Origin: Gonium pectorale
Taxonomy: Eukaryota > Chlorophyta > Chlorophyceae > Chlamydomonadales > Volvocaceae
Assembly: GCA_001584585.1 (NCBI GenBank)
Contig: LSYV01000044.1
Location: 439,827-495,775 of the forward strand
Reading direction: 5' to 3'
Length of the DNA: 55,949 nt
In this document: piece by piece, positions 47,601 to 55,949 of the stretch
Layout: each line of letters starts with the position of its first letter
Numbering within the stretch: the stretch's first letter is position 1
Program-made: the position numbers and the translations under genes
The notes under the pieces: generated by a model
The model's input: the letters and a program-made list of their open reading frames with translations, nothing else
Databases searched by the model: none
What the model was told of the DNA's origin: nothing

Positions 47601-50600
47601 CAGGGCGAGGATGCACGTACCCCGTTCGTAACATGCCGAACGCCCCCGTAGCATGGCTTTCCACCAGCGGTGGGCATCCAGCCGCCTCCGCACCTCCGCT
47701 GCCGGCTCCCGCCCCTCCAACCGTCCCTGCAACTGGCCCTGCAACCGCCCCTCGCGCCAGCAGGTCCCACAAGGCTACATCATGGCCATGTTCCAGACCC
47801 GGATGGCCTGCAGCCGGGTGCTGCCGCTCGACTGCGTGTCGGCGCTGGGCGTCCTGGGCTGCATGACGGCCGCCCTGTCGGGGCTACCGATACCGTCGTC
47901 GTCGTCGTCATTGTCGTGGTCTTTGCAGGACCCGCTCCCGCCGCCCGCAGCGGCGGTGCTCCCCAATGAAGGGCCGGTGGGCGCTGACGGCGGCGCCGCC
48001 GCTTGGGCGCCTGGCGGCGCAACCTCGCGCGGCAGCGGCGGCCCCAGTGGCGACCGGCTGGCGGCCATCGTCGCCGGCAGCGTGCTTGGAGGTGGGTCAA
48101 CAAGGCATTATAGGGGGAAAGGCCAGGCTGCAGCCCCGTTGGGACAAGCCAAATGGGGCCCAGGCCGATGTGGCATTGCTGGTTGAAGATGGGCCGTGCC
48201 GGATTTTGCACCCGTACGTGAATCGGCTGGGCCTGGGTGGGGCTTGCTGTCGTGTTATGCGAGGCCCGACGTGCTAGGGAGACGCGAGAGCCGCCCAATC
48301 CCGACCATCAAGTGCGCTCCTGCACTCGGCATGGTACGCGCGGGTCGAGGCCCTGCCCCTGCTTGGTGCCACGCCACTCTTGCCCAGCCGTGATCGTTAA
48401 CCCGTCAAATCTTATGATTCCGCCGCCCGGGATGCGGCCCGTCAGGGCTGCTGCTGGCTGGCGCCATCGCCACGGCAGCCTGGGTGCTCGTCTCGCGGCG
48501 CTGCGGCCACCGTGACCGCAACCGCCGCCAAAAGAGCTGCCACGCGGCCGCCGCCGCCGCCGCCTTCACTCCTGTCGGACCGGCTGCTGCTGAAAGCGGC
48601 GCCAGGTCGTGTGTGGGCATCGAGCTGTCGGCGGAGGCGGAAGGTGGCGACGGACGGAAGGGGGCCGGCGGCGACGATGACGACCTTGGAGCGCTGGGCT
48701 GGTGGGTGCTGGTGGCTCGTTTTTCCTAAACCCTTTGGGCTCAGTCTAGGTCGATGCTCCGCCTAATGGTGATCATATAGGGGAGCTGCAGCACAGGAGC
48801 CGCAGGTACGGGACAGGGAGCGCTTGTGGGTGTCGCTGCGCTGACCAAGCCTCAAATGGACATTGATGGCGACGCCGAGCAGCGCCCGGGCCACTGTGGT
48901 GGGAACGCGACCCGTGGCCGGAGCCGTGGAAGGCGCCCGCGACGGGGGGTCGAGAGCCGGCCAACGTGTGCAGCAACGGCCGGTGCCCTGTTTACCGCTC
49001 GCCGCCCCCCCGGACGATTGAGAGCCGACGCATCTGTCACGCAGCGTGCTCTCCTGTATGACTGTCTGCCTCCGAAGGCAGAGCTGTCCGTTCAGGCGCT
49101 TAAAACGCGCGCCCGTCATCAACGATCTCGACGCGGCGGCCGTGGCTGTGGCAGTGGCGGGCGGGGGGCCCACCCCGGTTGCGCGCACGGCAGGAAGTAA
49201 CCGCGAGTCGCCAACTACCCAACCCAACCGAACAACCAATCACTGACCGAACAACCAACCGACTCTGTGGCGGCTGCAGGCTGAGCTCTCGCGACACCCA
49301 GTCGCCCATAGTGCACCGGCCCGGGACATACAGCACGCTGCCCTCCAGCGATTACGGCACCTGTCTGGCGATGGCCCCCAAGTACGGCGTCCTGGACAGC
49401 GAATCGACCGCCGACTCAGGTGCGGCCAGGCGAGGGGCCAACAGGTCACCGGGGAGGAGGAGGAGGAACGAACGGCGCATACATTATAGTTTGTATACAC
49501 ACACTATGGTGTGGTCACGCATCCCCGCACTTCCACGACAGCGCACAGTCGTACGCCGTACCATCACCTACGCACTCTTACTGCCTCTGTGCGCCTACAC
49601 AACCCCTTTCGGAGCCACCACGGTAGCCCACTTAGGTCACAGCGTCCTGCTCTGTCATTCGTCGCATTTGCGCTCCGTTTTCACTTCTCGCCTCTGACAT
49701 TCCTCGCTGTGCCCCTTCCCTGCCCCTTCCCGCCGCTCCGCCTGGCGCGGCTCGCTTTCCCGGTGCTTGTAGGTGAGACAACCGTAGTCAGCGGGTCGGG
49801 GGGCTGGGTGGGCCGGGGGCCGGGACACATGCACCAGCCCGCATGCGACGCACGTAGACTAGACTAGGCGCATCCCACAGCACGGCATTGCATAGGGTCA
49901 CCCCAGAGAGAATTCTGGGCCGCATCGGGGGCTACGGTGGTGGTCGCCGCCGAACGCACATGCAGGGACATCACCCCTTCGACTACCTCTGGAGCTGGGT
50001 CCTACAACAACAACATCACTTTCGCGCTTACGCTCGTCGTATGCGTCGTTCCATTTTAACACACTTAGGTGTGCAGCAGCTGCTCGGACGAACAGAGGAG
50101 CAGCACTGCGGCGGGTTTTGCAGGGCAGCTGCAGGGCAGCCCCATGCATGGGGCTGACTGTCCCTTGGGTTGAGCAAGGGGGAACAGCGGTCCCCCAACC
50201 CCCTTGCCTTCTGCATAAGGATAGCGAGCAAATTTACCCTAGCCGGCAGCCCATGGACCCTCAGCCCGAGCCGGTGTGTGTGGCGGTGTGTGTGGGGGGG
50301 GTGGGGGTGGGGGGTAATACGGAATGGGGGCGGGGGATGGGGGTGCGGCGCTCATGGCTGGTGGTGTCCCGGTGTGGCCCCCCCTTCAGGTCCCGGAGCG
50401 CAGCACTACGCCTCCGCGCCTACATTGGGCACCTCCTGCCTCGCCGCCGCCGCCGCTGCCCTAGCTGCCGCCGCCGCCACCACCGCTGGAGCCGAAGCCA
50501 CGCACTCGGGCGCCGGCGGCGCAAGGAGTCGCCTCGCCGGCCCCCGCCGCGCCCCGGAGCTCTGCCTCTCCCTGCACCCGGACCCGGCGGCAGCCGCGGT

Positions 50601-53600
50601 GGCGGCCCGACACGGGTCGTTTCGCGTGGTGACTCCCCTGACGCCCACCCATGCCGACGTGCTCGATGACCCACGGGTCGCTGGAGACGAGGTCATACTG
50701 CTTCCCACGGTGCTGGGCAAGGGCGCCGTCGGGCGGGTGGTGGAGGGCACGTACCAGGGCAGGCTGGTGGCGGTGAAGCTCATTGCCGATGACTTGTTGG
50801 AGAGCTGGGGTCTGCCGTCCAGCCCGACGGCGACGGCGACGGCGGCCCACGGGTCTGGGTCGCGGGGCCCCATACCCGAGGGTGCAGGCGCCAGCGCCGG
50901 TGGGCTACCGTTGGGGGCAAAAGCCGGCAGCAGTAACGTTGCCGCTGCCGCAGCTGCTGCAGCCCCTACTTTCGGCAGCGCAGTAAACGATGGCGGTGGC
51001 AGCGGCGATGGCGGTGACAGCGGCGATGGCGGCGGCGGCACCGTCTGCGACGGTCCGCAGGCGGCGCTGGCAGAGAGCCTGGCCCAAGAGGTTGAGGTCC
51101 TCGGCCGCTGCCGCCACCCGAACGTGGTTACGCTGCTGGCGGCCTGCCTGACGCCGCCGCGCATGTGCCTGGTGATGGAGCGAATGGAGACGAGCCTGGA
51201 GCGGCTGCTGTACGGCGGCGGGCCGGGGCACCTGCTGCCCATGGAGCAGGTGTGGTGGCGTCGGCGTCTGCGCTTGGGGTGTCGGTCAGCGTTGCCCTGC
51301 ACATCCGTCCGCCCATGGAGCCCCTGAACGTGTGTGGACGTGTATGGGCGGGCGGTTGCTTCGGGGTTAGACAGGGTCTTGCACCACGACCGTCTCGCAT
51401 ACGGCCGACCCCAGCGTCTCGCATACGGCCGACCCTAGCGGTGCCGACGATCCGCCGTTTTGCGTCATTGACAAGTGCGCGATACGGTATGTAGACCGAT
51501 TGCCGCCACCCATGTGCGGTATCGGGGGGTCACACAGGTGCTGGCCATCGCGCTGGACGTGGCGCGAGGCCTCGAGTACCTGCACCCCACCATCGTGCAC
51601 CGGGACCTCAAGCCCGGGTGAGCGCGCCGCCGTGCAATACTGCGCAATACCTCTACGCGCACCTACCCCGGACGGCTCAGGGCGCTGTGCGCTGCTGTTA
51701 CGCGCGCACCCACCGTTGACCGTGCGGCCATGGCTGCGGGCACAGCCCACAGGCGCGCCTCGGACTGCCTAGCGGGGCACCCTAGTGGCACGCAGGGCGC
51801 GGGCGTGCGGGCAGCGGGCGCGGGCGCAAGCGGTTCGCACGGGGCGCCTCGTGCCTTGCTTGTCGCGCTCCCTTCACACCTGTGGGGGCGGGGGCCATTC
51901 ACAACGTCCACCCCAGCTGCCCCTCGCGCTTCCCCGACGCGCCGACCGACGCGGCCATCACGCCCGCAGGAACGTGCTGATCGACAATCCTGGCACCCCA
52001 AGAGTCGTGGCAAAGCTGTCGGTGGGTGGCGGGCGACAGGAAGAACGATAGAAAGTATGGATCGACGGGTCGGGCCGCTGGACGCGCCGCGAGTAGCCCG
52101 CCCGCGCAACGCAATGCGCCGTACGGCAGCGTGACAGCTCGGGTCTGCTGTGCCCCGCTCTGCACTGCACGCAGTCAAGTGCCTGCCTGCACTCTCACTA
52201 GGGCTTTCCTTGAGAGAAGGAAGACCCGGCTGAGCTGCACATGGCTTTCGAGGGCAGCCCGCTTGCCGTGCTGCAAGCCGCCGCTGGCGCACACCCAGGC
52301 CCACGCATCCTGCCTGCAGCGCGGCTCGTGCGTGCCCCCCTCCCGCTGGCGACGAGTCTTTGAAAGAGGTTGCTGGGTCGTCAAGAGCCAGGCGTTAAGC
52401 AGCATGCCTGCGCACCCCCTCGCGTGCGTTGCAGGACTTTGGGCTGTCGCGGCTGCACGGCACCGTGGGGGGAGTGCTCACAGCCAACCCCGAGGCCGGC
52501 ACGGTGGGCGAAGCGCGTAGGGGTCCACCTTGAACTGCTGCGGAGAGCCGGCCACATCGCCCGCATGTGTTGTGTTGCCTCCTGCCTCAAGGAGCCGTAC
52601 TATTTGTGTGTGTTAGCAGCAGCCGCCTGTTACGCCTCCGCCGTAGCGTCCTGGTGCACGAGCGGGCAGCGCGGATCCTGCCATTGCTGCTTGCACTGCA
52701 AACGGGTCCTCCATGGCACGAGGCAAGGCTGAGGAAGTTACCGGTAGTGAATGCCATGGTGTGACCCCTGCCTCACGCTTCCCCGCGCGCTGCCTTTCCC
52801 TCCCCATGCACCCACCGGCGCCTCGGTGCCGGACAGCCGGAGTACGTGGCGCCAGGTTGGTGGTTCCCGGAGCGAGCTAGCAAGCTGGTCGGGCTCGAAT
52901 GCGGTCACTATCGCACAGCACGCCACCAAGCTGTGCGCCTTGCCGGTGCTGTGTGCGGGCGGAGGTGCCGTCTGCGTGTGTGTCCTGCGGTCGAGCTTGC
53001 CTTGGTATCGCGTGCGGGTATGTACAGCATGGCCGGGTTGCCGTATGCCGACAGCCCATGTGCGTGTGTGGGCTGCCACCGTGGGGTAGCGGAGCACAGG
53101 CGGGGAAGGACTCTGCCAGAAGGACGGATGTCGTACCATCGAACCCTACAGTAATGAGTCCCGACCGGGCCACTTGACAATGTACCCCTGCAGAGCTTTA
53201 CGCTGTCGAGAACCAAGTCGTGACGCACAAGGCAGACGGTGGGTGCGACCGGGCGGCGCGGGGCCGGCGGCGCGCGTGCGGGCCCTGATCTCGCCCGGAG
53301 GCGGTGACGGTCGGGCGGCGGCTGACGGGTCGGACGGGCGGACGGCGCTCGACGCGCACTGGCTCGGCTCCTGTTTGGACCCAGTTTGCAGTTGTTGGTG
53401 CGCACCCTTCACCACCACCTTGGTGCACCCCGCGCCTCCGGGTGTGCACGACCGTAGAGGCGGGCTCCCTCCTCCTCTGCAGCTGTCCATTTCTTGCCGG
53501 CGATGGTACCTTTTGGGCCCCTCCCTGCTCCCCGCACGGCAGCTGACGCGCACACATACACACCGCAGAGGACACGGGGGGCTGCATCCCCGCCCGGCGG

Positions 53601-54600
53601 TCATCCCCCCTGCCCGGCCTGCACGTGTTCCATCCCCCCCCCAATACACCGCACCCCCTGGGCCCGGGCTTATGGGGCCCGCCCCCGCTCCTCTGCTCCC
53701 GCAGCCCCCTACGCTGCCTTCATCTGGCACATCTGGACAGCCCTTCCTTCCCGTCGAAATTTCGGACTCCCCCTTATCCTCTATCCCCGCCAGCTCCCCT
53801 CCGCGCGCGGCCACCTTGTCCATAGGTCAACAGCTCCCTCGCATTGTTCCACCTCCCCCGCCCCACCCCGCCCCGCAGTGTATAGCTTTGGCGTGCTGCT
53901 GTGGGCGATGCTGTCCGGTCTGCGGCCCTGGGAGGTGAGCTCGAATCAGCGCGGGGCCGCCTGGACTGCGCGCCAGTGGGTTTTTTGTTGCCTTCCAGCA
54001 GCCTTCCATGCACAGCGCCCCTGCTGCACCGCAACGCAACAATGGCCAAGACGCGACCTGACTCGGGTCGTTCCTACACGCCCACTACACGCTCCGCAAC
54101 ACAACATGTGCATGCAGGGTCTCCAGCTTGTGGCGATCGCCGTCAGGTGCGCGGTCGGGGGGGAGGCCACCGGTAACGGTAACCGGGGTGTGTGGCTGCG
54201 TGGACCGGCCCTGCCGTGGCTGTACTCCTCACGCACGTCTTCAGCTGTGCCGCCTTCACGTTGAGCGCAGGCGGTGCGTGAGTGCGTGCCAGCCTAACAG
54301 CCCGGATGTTGCATCCTCCATGACTTAGAGCGCGCCAGCGCGAACGTTTTTGCACCTAAATGTACGACATCACAAATGATGCTAGCTGTGGAGCGACCTG
54401 CCTTACCGCAATGCACACTGTCGTACAGGGTGACCATGCTCGGCCAGCGCCCGCCGTTGGACGACGTGCCGGCCGGGCGCCTGCCCCCTAAGCTGGCCCG
54501 CCTGCTGCGGCAGTGCTGGGACGCCGAGCCGGAGCGGCGCCCCGCGGCGGCCGAGCTGGTCAAGGAGCTGCTGCTGGTGCGGGAGCAGGTATGTACGTAG
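44673..54600 (+). CDS. Receptor-like protein kinase, TKL type (about 937 aa, 18 exons)
   Basis: Exons: 44673-44778, 45014-45142, 45839-45909, 46489-46657, 46910-46926, 47300-47515, 47764-48091, 48446-48701, 49280-49419, 50390-51249, 51538-51617, 51970-52021, 52435-52503, 52837-52855, 53194-53238, 53879-53934, 54118-54146, 54429-54600. All are GT-AG and in phase. Signal peptide 1-25 (WLVTVALVVAAMTLSAQAQG). Ectodomain about 26-330 of the volvocine receptor-kinase type (LLRNFTLQG, VRLGPGVTLRLVRLTVVNF). Single membrane span about 335-358, then basic RRCGHRDRNRR. Kinase: LGKGAVGRV (about 587), VAVK (K607), QEVEVLGRCRHPNVV, HRDLKPGN (785), DFG (809), PEYVAPE (832-838), VYSFGVLLWAMLSG, CWDAEPERRPAAAELV. 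A long Ala/Gly/Ser insert separates VAVK from helix C. All catalytic residues are present, so it is probably active. Reading stops at VREQVCT; a GTATGT donor at 54589 leaves open a further terminal exon. Confidence 0.88.
46042..46103 (+). repeat. (GGGCT)n(GGGCA)n tract, G-quadruplex type, in intron 3
   Basis: About a dozen 5-bp units with GGG runs spaced by two bases, changing from GGGCT to GGGCA about a third of the way along. It fits the G3N2 quadruplex pattern on the coding strand of the receptor-kinase gene, in the intron before exon 4. Confidence 0.85.
49931..50061 (+). repeat. Dispersed ~131-bp element, copy B
   Basis: Partner of 29402-29532 (about 15 mismatches, no gaps by eye). It lies in the intron between exons 9 and 10 of the receptor kinase, sense orientation. 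It encodes TTSGAGSYNNN...FALTLVVCVVPF in the frame shared with copy A and ends at TAA. Confidence 0.85.
51391..51438. repeat. 24-bp direct tandem duplication in intron
   Basis: The unit cgtctcgcatacggccgacc plus CCAG is followed immediately by the same 24 bp with one change (CTAG). It lies in the receptor-kinase intron between exons 10 and 11. Confidence 0.9.
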
Positions 54601-55372
54601 GTACGGCAAACGTACGGCAATCGGACTTGGTGCCGGAGCCGGGTACGGAAGCGAGTGCGTGTCGTAGGAAGGGACCTATAGACACAGACCGGACACAGGC
54701 GCCGTGGTGGGCTTGCTCGCTCACATGGCAGGCGCGCTGCTCACCCCGATACCGGCCATGCCTGCAGTGCTGCCTGGTCTTGTACGAGTTGTCGCCTCTA
54801 ACTGTACTGCATATGGCCCTTCGCAAACGCAACGGCCGCAGATGATTCGGGAGGGGAGAGGCAAGGAGTGCCTGCTGGGGGCCCGGGTGGTCGGGCCCTG
54901 CTAGGCCCTCAGTCCGCCGCGACAGGAGCGCCCGCGCGGGTGCCACACGGCGGGAACCCAACATTAGCGCCTCACGGTTCGTATCGACGTGGGGTGTTGT
55001 TCCAATTCAATGAGTAAGAAGAAATGATTGGGCATGCCGCTCCCGCGCAGCGGTCTACACGCAGAATGCGTGTGCAACATGGCGTGAAACTGGCACAAGC
55101 ATGGCTTGGGGCTTGACCAAACATGACCATCGGTCGCCGTGGCATTTATTAATGGCAGAGGATCCAAGTACTGGCAGAGCTTCCAAGTAAAGGCATACAA
55201 GTACATCCAGCATGGGCATGGGTTACACGTCGTTCTGCATACCGTCCGCATCACTTCGGGCCTGCATCACAATGAGTGTGGCAGTAAGATGCAGTACGGA
55301 TCAAGGGAGGCAATCCTCCCTGTCGCAGTTGGTCGTCGCGATGTGCCGTGGCGAAGGTCGCTGGAGATGGGG

Positions 55373-55377
55373 TGTAA
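55373..55377 (+). terminator. Candidate TGTAA polyadenylation signal
   Basis: TGTAA about 770 nt downstream of the receptor-kinase stop codon, consistent with the long 3' UTRs of this algal group. Confidence 0.4.
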
Positions 55378-55865
55378 CTCGGCGGACGCTGAACTCACTC
55401 ATTGTCAGTACGATGCGTTTGTATTGGCCAAAGGGACGGAATGACCCGTGGTTCACTCCAGGTCTCCAGCTGGCAAGCCTCAAGCTCGATAATTGGGCCA
55501 AAGTGTTTACCAGCGTTACGGTGGGGCTTAGAATGCGGCCCAGGGCTCTCTGTGGTCTCTAGGTGCAGGAATCCTCTCCGTGCGTGCGCCGCCGGTGTGG
55601 GATTGTTGCTGTGAGTGGTGCACTGGGAGGCGGCCAGGGCTTGGGCCAGGGCTTCTTGGCTGCCGTGGTGCGCTGCAGTCAGGGCAGGGTTTTGGTGGTT
55701 CTCGCCACGGGAGGGCTGTCTGTCCCTCCCGATGTTTGCGCCCTGTCTCGCCTCTCCGCCTGTAACCTTTCCACAGAACAAGGGTACGACAAGGTACGTA
55801 CAGACCCTGCCACCCGCGGCCACAATGGGGAAAAAACAGAAACCTGCACAGAAAGAGGGAGCCCG

Positions 55866-55904
55866 CCTCTACGGCCATACACGCCCGAAGGCGCGACGTT
55901 TTCA
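55866..55904 (+). repeat. Short dispersed motif, copy 2
   Basis: Partner of 42903-42944, same orientation, sharing an identical 19-nt core. It is followed by AATAGGGCGGGCGGGT, unlike the flank of copy 1. Confidence 0.75.
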
Positions 55905-55949
55905 ATAGGGCGGGCGGGTCGTGGCGGGTACGAGAGCAAGACATGTGAC

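Larger units (their letters stand above)
54601..55949. other. Receptor-kinase 3' region and unassigned end of window
   Basis: No gene supported. It contains a TGTAA at 55373 about 770 nt after the kinase stop, another at about 55761, and copy 2 of the short dispersed motif at 55866. A possible extra terminal exon of the kinase cannot be excluded. Confidence 0.45.

Noticed and set aside
49096..49196. Candidate receptor-kinase exon reading RLKRAPVINDLDAAAVAV
   Set aside because: Joining it to the exon at 49280 brings an immediate stop, while splicing 48701 directly to 49280 keeps phase.
1..55949. Prokaryotic features, CRISPR arrays, tRNA or rRNA genes, integrase-type elements
   Set aside because: None seen: direct repeats are short tandem units without spacers, and no cloverleaf or rRNA-like segment was recognised by eye.

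Overview
This window looks like nuclear DNA of a chlamydomonadalean (volvocine-type) green alga. It is GC-rich. Genes are split into many short exons by GTGAGT/GTGCGT...CAG introns, coding regions carry long Ala/Gly/Pro runs, 3' regions are long with TGTAA polyadenylation-type motifs, and there is a receptor kinase of a type familiar from Chlamydomonas relatives. There are no operons, Shine-Dalgarno sites or CRISPR arrays. Two runs of N (13510-13707 and 34371-34814) are assembly gaps. Exon structures were worked out by hand from splice sites, reading phase and family conservation.

Layout. (1) 1988-4793 (+): coiled-coil protein with a conserved-looking C-terminal block. (2) 5563-11956 (+): 14-exon amidohydrolase very like bacterial 8-oxoguanine deaminases; every exon junction keeps phase and gives 498 aa. 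(3) 13813-16222 (+): a second coiled-coil protein, just after a gap. (4) 18235-23297 (-): plastid-type class I fructose-bisphosphate aldolase, 11 exons, 390 aa, including a 30-nt last exon. (5) 24553-30913 (-): RanBPM/GID1-type SPRY-LisH-CTLH-CRA protein of the GID/CTLH ubiquitin ligase, 10 exons, 568 aa. (6) 31435-35608 (+): membrane protein interrupted by a gap, with a segment resembling the ectodomain of gene 8 but no kinase. (7) 36547-42501 (+): large coiled-coil protein beginning MGNCCNC, a myristoylation/palmitoylation-type N-terminus. (8) 44673-54600 (+): receptor-like kinase, 18 exons, about 937 aa: signal peptide, ectodomain, one membrane span, and a TKL-like kinase domain containing all main motifs.

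How they fit together. The genes do not form one pathway. Aldolase acts in the Calvin cycle and glycolysis, the amidohydrolase probably in purine or damaged-base catabolism, and the RanBPM homologue in regulated protein turnover. Genes 6 and 8 are candidate surface receptors. Genes 1, 3 and 7 are coiled-coil proteins of unknown function, and the first two share a similar Ala/Glu/Arg-rich repeat. Introns and intergenic DNA hold GTACC-rich palindromic repeats, a G-quadruplex-type tract, small tandem repeats, and a ~131-bp element present twice, 20 kb apart.
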